Numbered from the stretch's first letter, positions 25,212 through 33,874 are shown. The stretch is DNA of 55,288 bases from Variovorax sp. N23 (GCF_025486315.1 NZ_JAOOPY010000024.1:1-55288); one strand, 5' to 3'. The notes: generated from the letters alone by a model not told the origin. Numbers and translations are program-made.

Positions 25212-26189
25212 ATGACCACCTCCATCTTCCGCCGCACCGCCCTCGCGACGGCCCTGGCCGCCGTTTCGCTGATGACCGCCACGCTGCCCGCCGCCGCGCA
25301 GGAAGCCAAGCCCGTGCGCATCCTCACCAATTGGTTCGCGCAGCCCGACCAGGCCGGCTACTGGCAGGCGCAGCAGGACAGGCTCGGTGCCGATGCCGGC
25401 ATCAGGATCACGGTGCTGCAGGGCGGCCCGAAGATCCAGACCATCCCGCAGGTCGCCTCCGGCCAGGCCGAGTTCGGCATCGGCAACGCCGACGACGTGA
25501 TGCTGGCCCGCCTGCGCGGTGCGCCGGTGCGTGCGGTGTTCGCCCACCTCGACTACGTGCCCTATGCGCTGGTCTACCACGCCGACCCGGCCGTCAAGGG
25601 CATCGCCGACCTGCAGGGCCGCACCTTCGCGGTCAACATCGGCAACGCGTATTGGGAGTGGACGAAGAAGCAGTACAAGCTCGCGAACACGCGCGAGATC
25701 CCGGTCAGCGGCGACCTGAGCCTGTTCCGCAACGACCCGAAGATGGTGCAGCAGGGCTACTCGCTCTACCTGCCGGCGCGCATGGAAGAGGCCGGCATCA
25801 AGGTGCAGTCGATCTCTCTCGCGTCGCTGGGCTATCGGCCGTACAACGTGCTCTTCACCACCGACGAGATGATCCAGAAGAACCCGGCGCTGGTGAAGGC
25901 CACCATCGCCGCGGTGCAGAAGGGCTGGGCCAACTACGTGCGCAACCCGTCGGGCCTGAAGCCGATGCTCAGCGAGATGAACAAGCAGATCTCGCCGGCC
26001 GTGTACGACGCGGCCAACAAGGAAATGATCGAGAAGCTGATCTCGCACGACCTCGGCAAGATCGGCTGCATGAACGACGCGCGCTGGACCGAGCTGGCCA
26101 GCCAGCTGCGCAGCGTGGCCTTCCTGCCCGCCAACTTCAACGAGAAGCAGGCCTACGACCGCACGCTGGTGCCGGGCTGCACGCCATGA
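25212..26189 (+). CDS. ABC importer substrate-binding protein (NMT1/SsuA-like)
   Basis: A 325-residue periplasmic binding protein with a Sec signal peptide cleaved near AAA-Q (residue 30). VRILTNWFAQPDQAGYWQAQ and QTIPQVASGQAEFGIGNAD are typical of the NMT1/THI5-like and SsuA/TauA branch, whose ligands include sulfonates, taurine, pyrimidines and aromatic acids. It starts 31 bases after the ASST-like gene and its stop overlaps the ATPase start (ATGA). Together with the ATPase and permease it makes a complete importer. The ligand is unknown. Confidence 0.9.
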   Translation: MTTSIFRRTALATALAAVSLMTATLPAAAQEAKPVRILTNWFAQPDQAGYWQAQQDRLGADAGIRITVLQGGPKIQTIPQVASGQAEFGIGNADDVMLARLRGAPVRAVFAHLDYVPYALVYHADPAVKGIADLQGRTFAVNIGNAYWEWTKKQYKLANTREIPVSGDLSLFRNDPKMVQQGYSLYLPARMEEAGIKVQSISLASLGYRPYNVLFTTDEMIQKNPALVKATIAAVQKGWANYVRNPSGLKPMLSEMNKQISPAVYDAANKEMIEKLISHDLGKIGCMNDARWTELASQLRSVAFLPANFNEKQAYDRTLVPGCTP

Positions 26190-26935
26190 GCCCGCGCGGC
26201 GCAGCCATTGCGCTGAAGGGCGTCTCCAAGCGCTTCGACAGCGGCCTGCAGGCGCTGGGCCAGGTCGACTTCGACCTGCGTGCCGGCGAGTTCGTGTCGA
26301 TCGTCGGTCCCTCGGGTTGCGGCAAGTCGACGCTGCTGCGCATCGTCGCGGGGCTGATCGCGACAAGCACCGGCGAGTGCAGGCGCCCGGCCGACATCGA
26401 GACCGCCTTCGTGTTCCAGGAAGCGGCGCTGCTGCCCTGGCGCACCGTCGAGCGCAACGCGCAGCTGCTCATGGAGCTCGAAGGCTACAAGCCCGAGGAC
26501 TACCAGCCGCGCGCCGCCGAGGCGCTCAAGCTGGTCGGCCTCGCCGGCTTCGAGAAGTCGTACCCGCACCAGCTCTCGGGTGGCATGCGCATGCGGCTCT
26601 CGCTGGCCCGTGCGCTGGCGTTGCGCCCCGGGCTGCTGCTGCTCGACGAGCCGCTGGCGGCGGTCGACGAACTGACCCGCGACATCCTGCAGGAAGAGCT
26701 GTCGGCCATGTGGCAGCAGGCGGGCTTCACCGGCGTGCTCGTCACGCACAACGTGCACGAGGCGGTGTACCTGTCGGACCGCGTGATCGTGATGTCGCCG
26801 CGGCCCGGTCGCATCCTCGACGTGATCGACGTGCCTTTCGCCTTTCCGCGTGCGCCCGAACTGCGTGCCACGCCGGAGTTCGCGCGTCTCACCGGCGACG
26901 TCACGGCCGCGCTGCGCCGCAAGCAACCCGCCTGA
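26186..26935 (+). CDS. ABC importer ATP-binding protein (SsuB/TauB-like)
   Basis: A 249-residue ATPase with Walker A GPSGCGKST, a Q-loop in FVFQEAALLPW, signature LSGGMRMRLSLARAL, Walker B LLLLDEPLAAVD and an H-loop in LVTHNVHEAV. The pattern fits the nitrate/sulfonate/taurine group. Its ATG overlaps the binding-protein stop, and the permease gene starts 10 bases after its end. Confidence 0.94.
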   Translation: MSPRGAAIALKGVSKRFDSGLQALGQVDFDLRAGEFVSIVGPSGCGKSTLLRIVAGLIATSTGECRRPADIETAFVFQEAALLPWRTVERNAQLLMELEGYKPEDYQPRAAEALKLVGLAGFEKSYPHQLSGGMRMRLSLARALALRPGLLLLDEPLAAVDELTRDILQEELSAMWQQAGFTGVLVTHNVHEAVYLSDRVIVMSPRPGRILDVIDVPFAFPRAPELRATPEFARLTGDVTAALRRKQPA

Positions 26936-26945
26936 AGGAATCGCC

Positions 26946-27788
26946 GTGTCCAACGTTTCATCCAGCGCTGCACCCGCAGCGCCTTCCCCTGCAACGCCGT
27001 CGCGGCTGGCCACGCTGCTGCACGAGGGCTGGCCCGTCGTGCTGGTGGCGGTCATCGCCATCGCCGGCTGGTACCTGCTGACTGCCACCGTCTACGCCGG
27101 CAAGGGCTACCTCGTGCCCTCGCCGCAGGAGGTCGCGGCGGCCGTGGCCGAGAACGCGGGCGTGCTGTTCGTCGCCACGCTCACGACGCTGAAGGAAGCG
27201 ACCTTCGGCTACCTGCTCGCGATCGTCGGCGGCATCTCGCTGGCCGCGGTGCTGAGCCAGTCGAAGCTGCTCGAGCGCAGCATCTACCCGTACGCGGTGC
27301 TGCTGCAGACGGTGCCGGTGGTGGCGGTCGCGCCGCTGATCGTGCTCTGGTTCGGCTACAACGACCTGTCGGTCGTCATCATCAGCCTGATCATGTCGCT
27401 GTTCCCGATCGTCAACAACACGCTGCTCGGGTTGCGTTCGACCTCGCGCAACCTCATCGAACTCTTCGCCCTGCACAACAAGAGCCGGGTCACCGCCTTC
27501 TGGAAGCTGCAGCTGCCGGGCGCGCTGCCGCACATCATCGGCGGGCTGCGCATCTCGGCCGGGCTGTCGGTCATCGGCGCGATCGTGGGCGAGTTCATCA
27601 TCGGCTCGGGCAACGCGCAGGGCGGACTGGGCGTGCAGATCGTCTTCGCGCAGGGCCGCATGTACACGGCGCTGCTGTTCGCCGAGGTGATCGCGGCGAC
27701 GCTGCTCGGCTTCTTCTTCTTCATGATCGTGAGCGCGATCGGCAACCGGCTGCTGAAGAACTGGCACGAATCCGCCGTCGGCCATTGA
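26946..27788 (+). CDS. ABC importer permease (SsuC/TauC-like)
   Basis: A 280-residue inner membrane permease with about six segments and the BPD permease family EAA-type loop (NLIELFALHNKSRVTAFWKL, then QLPGALPHIIGGLRI). The start is GTG 26946 with AAGGAA about 6 bases upstream. It completes the importer encoded by the two preceding genes and is followed after 13 bases by the oxygenase gene. Confidence 0.92.
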   Translation: MSNVSSSAAPAAPSPATPSRLATLLHEGWPVVLVAVIAIAGWYLLTATVYAGKGYLVPSPQEVAAAVAENAGVLFVATLTTLKEATFGYLLAIVGGISLAAVLSQSKLLERSIYPYAVLLQTVPVVAVAPLIVLWFGYNDLSVVIISLIMSLFPIVNNTLLGLRSTSRNLIELFALHNKSRVTAFWKLQLPGALPHIIGGLRISAGLSVIGAIVGEFIIGSGNAQGGLGVQIVFAQGRMYTALLFAEVIAATLLGFFFFMIVSAIGNRLLKNWHESAVGH

Positions 27789-27801
27789 GCACAATGCGTC
27801 C

Positions 27802-28716
27802 ATGAACGACATCCCCGTCATCGATATCGCCAAGCTCGGCACCGACGACCCGTCCGCGCGTCGCGCCATCGCCGCGCAGATCGGCCAGGCCTGCCGCGAG
27901 GTCGGCTTCTTCGTGATCACCGGGCACGGCGTGCCGGTGCCGCTGATCGACGCCGCCTTCGCCGAGAGCGCGCGGCTCTTCGCTCAGCCGGCCGATTTCA
28001 AGCGCGCCATGGCCATCGACCGGCTCGGCAGCAACCGCGGCTATGTCGGCCTCGGCGTCGAGGCGCTGGACGAGACCACGGCGGCGGACCACAAGGAAGC
28101 CTTCAACCTGATCTGGACCGATGCGCGCACGAGGCCCGACAACGTGTGGCCCGCGCTGCCCGGCTTTCGCGACACGGTGCAGCGCTACTTCGACGGCGTG
28201 CTCGCGGTCGGCGCGCGGCTGCACCAGGCCTTCGCGCTGGACCTCGGCCTGCCCGAGGACTTCTTCGCCGACAAGATCGACCGCCCGCTCGCCACGCTGC
28301 GCCTGCTGCACTACCCGGTGCCCGCGCAGGGGGTGCCGGCCGGGCAGATCGGCGCCGGCACGCACACCGACTACGGCAATGTCACGCTGCTCGCGACCGA
28401 CGGCGTGGCCGGCCTGCAGGTGCAGCGCCGCGACGGCGTGTGGCTCGATGCGCCCGCGCTGCACGGCGCCTTCATCTGCAACATCGGCGACTGCCTGATG
28501 CGCTGGACCAACGACCTCTACGTGTCGACGCCGCACCGCGTGCTCGAGCCCGCGGCGCAGCGCTATTCGATCGCGCTGTTCGTCGACCCGAACCCCGATG
28601 CGCTGGTGAGCGCGATCCCGTCGTGCGTGCGTGCCGGCGAATCGCCGCGCTACGCGCCGATCACGACGCACGACTACCTGCAGCAGCGCTTCGCGGCGAC
28701 CTACGGCAAGTCCTAG
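27802..28716 (+). CDS. Isopenicillin-N-synthase-like Fe(II)/2-oxoglutarate oxygenase
   Basis: A 304-residue oxygenase of the IPNS-like 2OG-Fe(II) family. It has the N-terminal DIOX_N motif (IPVIDIAKLG, REVGFFVITGHGV), iron ligands His188 and Asp190 in GTHTDYG and His245 in TPHRV, and the 2-oxoglutarate-binding R-x-S (Arg254, Ser256 in QRYSIALF). It belongs to the IPNS branch and not to the TauD/AtsK branch used in known taurine or alkylsulfate breakdown. Position at the end of the importer operon suggests it oxidises the imported compound. Confidence 0.92.
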   Translation: MNDIPVIDIAKLGTDDPSARRAIAAQIGQACREVGFFVITGHGVPVPLIDAAFAESARLFAQPADFKRAMAIDRLGSNRGYVGLGVEALDETTAADHKEAFNLIWTDARTRPDNVWPALPGFRDTVQRYFDGVLAVGARLHQAFALDLGLPEDFFADKIDRPLATLRLLHYPVPAQGVPAGQIGAGTHTDYGNVTLLATDGVAGLQVQRRDGVWLDAPALHGAFICNIGDCLMRWTNDLYVSTPHRVLEPAAQRYSIALFVDPNPDALVSAIPSCVRAGESPRYAPITTHDYLQQRFAATYGKS

Positions 28717-28740
28717 AGGCACCGCCCGCTGGCGAGGGCA

Positions 28741-28762
28741 GGATTTTCTTGCCGGCAAATCC
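28741..28762. promoter_or_regulatory. Candidate operator upstream of the XRE-cupin gene
   Basis: A perfect 10-bp palindrome TTGCCGGCAA (28749-28758) sits within flanking GGATTT and AAATCC arms. It lies 24-45 bases before the regulator start, a usual place for a self-binding site. Confidence 0.45.
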
Positions 28763-28768
28763 ATCATG

Positions 28769-28784
28769 TTGGATAATCCTCCAA
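28769..28784. promoter_or_regulatory. Second candidate operator overlapping the XRE-cupin start region
   Basis: Inverted repeat TTGGA-N6-TCCAA, with a nested GGAT-A-ATCC, ending one base before the ATG at 28786. No ribosome site is visible in this stretch, so the gene may be poorly initiated or leaderless; a bound protein here would block expression. Confidence 0.4.
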
Positions 28785-28785
28785 T

Positions 28786-29409
28786 ATGAAAGAAGAAGCG
28801 CCCGCGAGCGTCGACGACATCAACACCCGTATCGCAAAACGGGTGCGTGTCCTTCGGACGATGCGTTCCGAAACCTTGGATTCACTCGCCTCGAAATGCG
28901 GTGTCAGCCGGTCGATGATTTCCCTGATCGAACGCGCCGAAGCCAGCCCGACCGCCGTGATCCTCGAAAAGCTGGCGGCCGGGCTGGGCGTTTCGATGGC
29001 CAGTCTCTTCGGGCCCGGGGACACGGAGGAAGAACGACAGCCTCTCGTGCGACGTGCGGCGCAGTCCATCTGGAAAGATCCTGAATCGGGCTACCTGCGG
29101 CGCAATCTGTCGCCGCCGAACTGGCCGACGCCGATCCAGTTGGTCGAGGTGCACTTTCCCGCGAAGGCGAGGGTCGCCTACGAATCGAGCGCGCGCAGAC
29201 CGGCGCTCGAGCAGCAGATATGGGTTCTTCAAGGACAGATCGAGGTCACGCTGGGCGATCAGCACCATTTGCTGCGCAGCGGTGACTGCCTGGCGCTGAG
29301 GCTGGATCGACCTCTGGTCTACAGCAATCCCTTCTCTCAAGCGGCGACGTACATCGTGGCGATCTGCGACGAAGCGCTTTCTCAGTGGGTCAAAGGTCCA
29401 ATGAAATGA
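28786..29409 (+). CDS. XRE-family regulator with C-terminal cupin domain
   Basis: A 207-residue regulator. Residues 16-75 form an XRE helix-turn-helix (LDSLASKCGVSRSMISLIERAEASPT split over two helices), and residues 110-195 form a cupin sensor (QQIWVLQGQIEVTLGD, LRSGDCLALRLDRP). This PuuR-like architecture usually senses a small metabolite. It is probably self-regulated through the palindromes upstream. The stop overlaps the start of the acetyltransferase gene (ATGA), so the two form a small operon, perhaps separate from the oxygenase gene 69 bases upstream. Confidence 0.92.
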   Translation: MKEEAPASVDDINTRIAKRVRVLRTMRSETLDSLASKCGVSRSMISLIERAEASPTAVILEKLAAGLGVSMASLFGPGDTEEERQPLVRRAAQSIWKDPESGYLRRNLSPPNWPTPIQLVEVHFPAKARVAYESSARRPALEQQIWVLQGQIEVTLGDQHHLLRSGDCLALRLDRPLVYSNPFSQAATYIVAICDEALSQWVKGPMK

Positions 29410-29942
29410 CGAACAACGCGGTACGGCTTCTGGACTGCAACGAAGGCGAGCATGCAGCCGCCATTCTGGCCATCCTCAACGAGGCGATCGTCAATTCGAC
29501 GGCACTCTACGACTATGTGCCGCGTCCTCCGGAAGCGATGGCGGCCTGGTTCGCGACAAAGCGGGCCAACGGCTTTCCCGTCGTCGGCGCCGTGGACCCC
29601 TCGGGCAGGTTGCTGGGCTTTGCGAGCTGGGGCACCTTTCGCGCCTTTCCCGCCTACAAATACACCGTCGAACACAGCGTCTATGTGCACCATGCGCACC
29701 GCGGTCAGGGTCTCGGAAAGACGCTGATCGCGGAACTCATCCGCCGCGCTCGTGCGGCCGATCTTCACGCGCTCGTCGGATGCATCGATGCCAGCAACGC
29801 AGGCAGCATCGCGCTGCACCAGCGATTGGGATTCACGCATTCGGGCACCCTCGAGCAGGTCGGCTTCAAGTTCGGGCGATGGCTGGATGCGGCCTTCTAC
29901 CAGCTGCTGCTGGCGACACCGGCCCGCCCCGTCGACGGTTGA
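29406..29942 (+). CDS. GNAT acetyltransferase, phosphinothricin acetyltransferase-like
   Basis: A 178-residue GNAT enzyme. The acetyl-CoA-binding loop is HRGQGLGKTL. FRAFPAYKYTVEHSVYVH and the C-terminal GFKFGRWLDAAFYQ are hallmarks of the group containing phosphinothricin and methionine-sulfoximine N-acetyltransferases (Pat/MddA/YncA-like). The natural substrate may be an amino acid analogue. The gene is translationally coupled to the XRE-cupin regulator and ends one base before the convergent flavin reductase gene. Confidence 0.9.
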   Translation: MTNNAVRLLDCNEGEHAAAILAILNEAIVNSTALYDYVPRPPEAMAAWFATKRANGFPVVGAVDPSGRLLGFASWGTFRAFPAYKYTVEHSVYVHHAHRGQGLGKTLIAELIRRARAADLHALVGCIDASNAGSIALHQRLGFTHSGTLEQVGFKFGRWLDAAFYQLLLATPARPVDG

Positions 29943-29943
29943 T

Positions 29944-30453
29944 CTAAAGCGGGTGCTCCGTGTAGAAGCGCCCGCCATGGAACAGCAGCGGCGACGCGCC
30001 GGGCGTGTGCGAGCAGCGCTCCACCTCGCCCACGAAGATGACGTGGTCGCCTTCGTCGTAGCGGCTGCGGTTGAAGCACTCGAAGCTGGCCGCGGCGCCC
30101 GCGAGCACGGGCGCGCCGCCGATGCCTTCGGTGAAGGCCACGTCCTGCCAGCGGTCGTCGCGCTTCTTGGCGAAGCGCTCGGCCAGCGCCTTCTGGTTGG
30201 CCGCGAGGATGTTGATGGCGTAGTGCGAGCCGGTGCTCAGCGTCGGCATCGAGCCCGCGCTTAGCGCCAGGCTCCACAGCACCAGCGGCGGGTTCAGCGA
30301 CACCGAGTTGAACGAGTTGGCCGTGAGCCCGACCAGCGAGCCGTCGGCCGCGCGCGCGGTGACGATGGTCACGCCGGTGGCGAACATGCCGAGCGCCTGC
30401 CGGAATTCGTCGGCCGAGAAGGAAGGCGGCTGCGCCTGGACGGGAACGGTCAC
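29944..30453 (-). CDS. Flavin reductase domain protein (NAD(P)H:FMN oxidoreductase type)
   Basis: A 169-residue flavin reductase of the DIM6/NTAB family. It starts FRQALGMFATGVTIVTARA, followed by GLTANSFNSVSLNPPLVLWSLA and ending GGRFYTEHPL, all typical. It supplies reduced FMN to monooxygenases, but no two-component monooxygenase is adjacent. The start is GTG 30453 (reads VTVPVQAQ); an ATG in a suitable place is missing. It lies downstream of the membrane protein gene on the same strand. Confidence 0.9.
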   Translation of the reverse strand: MTVPVQAQPPSFSADEFRQALGMFATGVTIVTARAADGSLVGLTANSFNSVSLNPPLVLWSLALSAGSMPTLSTGSHYAINILAANQKALAERFAKKRDDRWQDVAFTEGIGGAPVLAGAAASFECFNRSRYDEGDHVIFVGEVERCSHTPGASPLLFHGGRFYTEHPL

Positions 30454-30521
30454 GGGGGAAGGGCGGAAGAAGAGGGAAGACCTATTCTGGCCGATGCGCC
30501 GGGTCCGCACTGTCGGGTGGC

Positions 30522-31751
30522 CTATCCGAAGAACCAGTAGCAGACCGCGATGGCCGCGACCACGCCGGCGAACTCGGCCGCCAGCGCGCAGGCCACCGCA
30601 TGCCGCGCACGCTGGATGCCGACCGCGCCGAAATACACCGCGAGCACATAGAAGGTGGTTTCGGTGCTGCCCTGGATCGTGGCTGCGACCAGCGCCGGGA
30701 AGCTGTCGACGCCCTGGCTCTTCATGGTCTCGATCAGCATCGCGCGGGCCGCGCTGCCCGAGAAGGGCTTGACCAGCGCGGTGGGCAGGGCGTCGACGAA
30801 GCGCGTGTCCCAGCCGGTCTGCATCACCAGCCAGCGGATGCCGTCGAGCGCGAGGTCGAGCGCGCCCGACGCGCGCAGCACACCGATCGCGCAGAGCATC
30901 GCCACCAGATACGGCAGCAGGTTCTTCGCCACATCGAAGCCTTCCTTGGCGCCTTCGATGAAGCGCTCGTACACCGGCACGCGCCGCAGCGCGCCGATCA
31001 GCAGGAAGGCGATCACCAGGCCGAAGAGCACGAGGTTGCCCAGCAGCGACGACAGAGCGGCCAACGCCGCGGCCGAGAGCGTCGCCAGCAGCGCCATGAA
31101 GCCGCCGAGCAGCAGCGCGCCGGGCAGCAGATAGGCGAGCACGACCGGGTCCCACAGCTTCAGGCGCTGCACCAGCGCCACCGACAGCAGGCCGACCAGC
31201 GTCGAGGCGCTGGTCGCCAGCAGGATCGGCAGGAACACCAGCGTCGGGTCGGCCGCGCCCTGCTGCGCGCGGTACATGAAGATCGTCACCGGCAGCAGCG
31301 TGAGCGACGAGGCATTGAGCACCAGGAACAGGATCTGCGCATTGCTCGCAGCCGTCGGGTGCGGGTTGAGCGTCTGCAGCTCGCGCATCGCCTTCAGGCC
31401 GATGGGGGTGGCGGCGTTGTCCAGCCCCAGCGCGTTGGCGGCGAAGTTCATGGTGATGAGGCCGAGCGCCGGGTGGCCGGCCGGCACCCCGGGCATCAGC
31501 CGGCGGAACAGCGGGCCGAGCAGCCGCGCCAGCCACGCGACCAGGCCCGCCGCCTCGGCGATGCGCAGCAGGCCCAGCCACAGCGTCAGCGTGCCGAAGA
31601 GCAGCACCATCACCTCGACGGCCAGCCTAGCCATGGCGAAGAGGCTTTCGACCATGGCGGCGAACACCGTCGGGTCGCCGCCGACCAGCCAGCGGGCCAG
31701 CCCGGCGACCGCCGCGACGAGGAAGAAGCCGAGCCAGAGGCCGTTGAGCAT
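30522..31751 (-). CDS. Nucleoside recognition / SpmA-SpmB-like membrane protein
   Basis: A 409-residue inner membrane protein that fuses two Gate/nucleoside recognition domains, equivalent to Bacillus spore maturation proteins SpmA (N-terminal half, NFAANALGLDNAATPIGLK) and SpmB (C-terminal half, VKPFSGSAARAMLIE and ATIQGSTETTFYVLAVYFG). In non-sporing bacteria its function is unclear. Its ATG shares one base with the stop of the upstream phosphoesterase gene (TGATG), so the two are coupled. Confidence 0.9.
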   Translation of the reverse strand: MLNGLWLGFFLVAAVAGLARWLVGGDPTVFAAMVESLFAMARLAVEVMVLLFGTLTLWLGLLRIAEAAGLVAWLARLLGPLFRRLMPGVPAGHPALGLITMNFAANALGLDNAATPIGLKAMRELQTLNPHPTAASNAQILFLVLNASSLTLLPVTIFMYRAQQGAADPTLVFLPILLATSASTLVGLLSVALVQRLKLWDPVVLAYLLPGALLLGGFMALLATLSAAALAALSSLLGNLVLFGLVIAFLLIGALRRVPVYERFIEGAKEGFDVAKNLLPYLVAMLCAIGVLRASGALDLALDGIRWLVMQTGWDTRFVDALPTALVKPFSGSAARAMLIETMKSQGVDSFPALVAATIQGSTETTFYVLAVYFGAVGIQRARHAVACALAAEFAGVVAAIAVCYWFFG

Positions 31752-32557
31752 CAGGCCACCTCGATCAGCAGGTCGGGCCGGAACCCGTCCTGCTCGCCCT
31801 TGGCGGCGTAGCCGAGCGGGTTGGCGACGATCCGGCAGCCGCCCTTCGCGTAGTCGAAGGCGCAGTGCAGGTGGCCGTGCAGCCAGAAGTCGGCTTGCGG
31901 CAGCAGGTGGTCCAGGCTGTTGCAGAAGCCGGCGGTGCCGGGGCGCAGGCCGTAGCGCGGGTCGGCGCTGGCCAGCGTGGGGGCGAAGTGCGTGATCGCG
32001 ACGGTCGTGCCGTCGAAGGGCTGGGCGAGCGCCTCGGTTAGCCAGGACTCGCAAGTGAGTGCATGCTCTCTCATTTGCGCCGCCATGAAGGGATGCCCGT
32101 GGCGCGTGGTGGCCGCTTTCTCCAAATAGAAGTCGGCGGCACGCAGGGCCTTGCCGCGCTTCTTGAGCCGCTCGCCCAGGTCGTCGGTCGGCGCGGCCAG
32201 CGCGTCGAAATCGGCCCAGAGCGTGGTGCCGATGAAGCGCACGCCGTCGTGCACCACCGTTTCGCGTTCCAGCCAGACGATGCCGAGTTCGTCGCAGAGC
32301 GTGCGCAGCCGCGCGTGGGTGTCGTCGAAATCGGTCGCGTCGTACTCGTGGTTGCCGGGCACGTAGAACACCGGCGTCGGCCAGCCATGGCGCGGGGAGA
32401 AGCGGCCGAGGCCGAAATCCGTGTCTTCCAGCCGCGAACCGTTCTGGTAGGAGCCGAGGTCGCCGGCCAGCACCAGCAGATCGGCGCCGGGCGCGGGTGC
32501 GATGCGCAGGCGGGGGTGCGACTCCAGGTGCAGGTCGGAAAGCAGCTGAAGCTTCAT
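31751..32557 (-). CDS. Calcineurin-like metallophosphoesterase
   Basis: A 268-residue metallophosphoesterase. The five metal-binding blocks are present in order: SDLHLE, AGDLG, PGNHEYD, ITHFAP and HGHLHCAFDY. The substrate is unknown; similar proteins act on cyclic nucleotides or phosphodiesters. There is no signal peptide. It is coupled to the SpmA/B-like gene downstream and divergent from the 57-residue small gene. Confidence 0.92.
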   Translation of the reverse strand: MKLQLLSDLHLESHPRLRIAPAPGADLLVLAGDLGSYQNGSRLEDTDFGLGRFSPRHGWPTPVFYVPGNHEYDATDFDDTHARLRTLCDELGIVWLERETVVHDGVRFIGTTLWADFDALAAPTDDLGERLKKRGKALRAADFYLEKAATTRHGHPFMAAQMREHALTCESWLTEALAQPFDGTTVAITHFAPTLASADPRYGLRPGTAGFCNSLDHLLPQADFWLHGHLHCAFDYAKGGCRIVANPLGYAAKGEQDGFRPDLLIEVA

Positions 32558-32616
32558 TGCGCTCAGTCTAGGCGAATGCCGTTATGTGCAAGGCGCATGA
32601 AGTTGGCCTGGAGAAC

Positions 32617-32636
32617 CTAGGGATAACCCTTAATCT
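32617..32636 (+). promoter_or_regulatory. TAGGG-type promoter motif, copy 1
   Basis: CTAGGGATAACCCTTAAT, an imperfect inverted repeat (TAGGG, N4, CCCTT) whose right end runs into a -10-like TAATCT. It ends 48 bases before the ATG of the 57-residue gene. A near-identical motif at the same distance precedes the gene at 33980. Confidence 0.5.
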
Positions 32637-32682
32637 ACGGTTCAGTCCAAACACCAGCGCGGGATCAGGCCGCGCACACACC

Positions 32683-32856
32683 ATGACCAGTCTGTTCGCC
32701 CACATCGCCAGTTTCTTCCGCACCACCGCCGACGAAGCCCCCGCCAGCCCCGCGTCGCTCCTGATGGAGAGCGCCGACCTGCGTGCCGGCCACGACGCCC
32801 ATGACGCGCAGGACCTGCGCGTGGCAGCCAGCGCCTGGCTGCGCGTGGTGCGCTGA
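32683..32856 (+). CDS. Small hypothetical protein (57 aa)
   Basis: I do not recognise a named family. The product has an amphipathic N-terminal helix (MTSLFAHIASFFRTT) and a C-terminal helix with acidic and His residues (RAGHDAHDAQDLRVAASAW) ending in LRVVR. It is small, soluble and likely real because it has its own promoter-like motif shared with the 33980 gene. No strong ribosome site is visible. It converges with a LysR gene. Confidence 0.5.
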   Translation: MTSLFAHIASFFRTTADEAPASPASLLMESADLRAGHDAHDAQDLRVAASAWLRVVR

Positions 32857-32875
32857 AGCGCGCCAGCCCGATCGA

Positions 32876-33874
32876 TCATGGTGGCACCGCCGTCCCCGGG
32901 GCGGGCTGCCCCAGCAGCGAGCGCGCGAAGGCCGCCGCCGCCGACCGGACCAGCGCCGTGCGCAGCCATTCGTGCGCGTGCCCGTGCTGCGCCCGCCGAT
33001 GCCAGACCGCGTCCACGTGGACCAGCGGCTGGTCGAATGGCAGATCGCGCAGCACCAGCTGCTCGTCGATGCCGGTCACTCGCACGAAGTGCCGCGGCAG
33101 CACCGTGAGCAGGTCCGAGTTCGCCACCACGCGGCCGGCCGTGAAGAACTGGTTCACCGTGACCGCGATGCGGCGCTCCCGCCCGAGGGCGGCCAGCGTC
33201 TGGTCGATGAAGCCGTAGGGCCGCCCCGAGAAGCTCACCAGCAGGTGGCGCGCCGCGCAGTAGTCGTCGAGCGTCAGCGGCTTGTCCGCCAACGGATGGC
33301 CGCGCCGCATCACGCACACGTACTGACCCACATAGAGCCGCTGCGCCTCGAAGGGCACCGCCACGCCCGACTGGCCGCGCGCGGTCAGGCTGGCGATCAC
33401 GGCGGGGAAGTAGCCGATGGCCATGTCGGCTTCCTCGCGCTCGAGCAGCTGGCGCGGGTCGCGCGTGGTCAGCGGCACGACGCGCACCGAGATCGCCGGC
33501 GCTTCGGCCTGCATGATCTGGACGAGGCCGGGGATCAGTTCGGCCGCGGTGGCGTCGGCCATCGCCAGCACGAAGGTGGTGTCGGCCACGGCGGCGTCGA
33601 ATTCGCTGGGCGCCAGGGTGTGCTGCAGCTGCTGCAGGGCGTCGCGCACCGTCGGCCACAGGGCGAGCGCGCGGGGTGTGGGCTCCACGCCGGCGCCGGC
33701 GCGGCGCACCAATTCGTCGCCCAGCACCTCGCGCAGCCGCCGCAGCGCATTGCTGACCGCAGGCTGGGTCAGCGACAGGTTGCGGGCGGCGCGTGTCAGG
33801 TTGCGCTCGGCCATGACCTCGTCGAAAACCCGCAGCAGGTTGAGATCCAGCGTGCGGAAATTGACATTCATCAT
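32876..33874 (-). CDS. LysR-type regulator (NodD/NahR-like branch)
   Basis: A 332-residue LysR-family regulator. The N-terminus VNFRTLDLNLLRVFDEVMAE and LSLTQPAVSNALRRLRE are typical of the NodD/NahR/LinR branch. The effector domain follows with FSGRPYGFIDQTL. It is divergent from the 180-residue membrane protein gene, and a TAGGG palindrome lies in the intergenic region. The target genes are not known. Confidence 0.92.
   Translation of the reverse strand: MMNVNFRTLDLNLLRVFDEVMAERNLTRAARNLSLTQPAVSNALRRLREVLGDELVRRAGAGVEPTPRALALWPTVRDALQQLQHTLAPSEFDAAVADTTFVLAMADATAAELIPGLVQIMQAEAPAISVRVVPLTTRDPRQLLEREEADMAIGYFPAVIASLTARGQSGVAVPFEAQRLYVGQYVCVMRRGHPLADKPLTLDDYCAARHLLVSFSGRPYGFIDQTLAALGRERRIAVTVNQFFTAGRVVANSDLLTVLPRHFVRVTGIDEQLVLRDLPFDQPLVHVDAVWHRRAQHGHAHEWLRTALVRSAAAAFARSLLGQPAPGTAVPP

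Noticed and set aside
24065..28716. Classical tauABCD or ssu operon
   Set aside because: The oxygenase is IPNS-like, not TauD-like, and there is no SsuD/SsuE; the family resemblance is limited to the importer.
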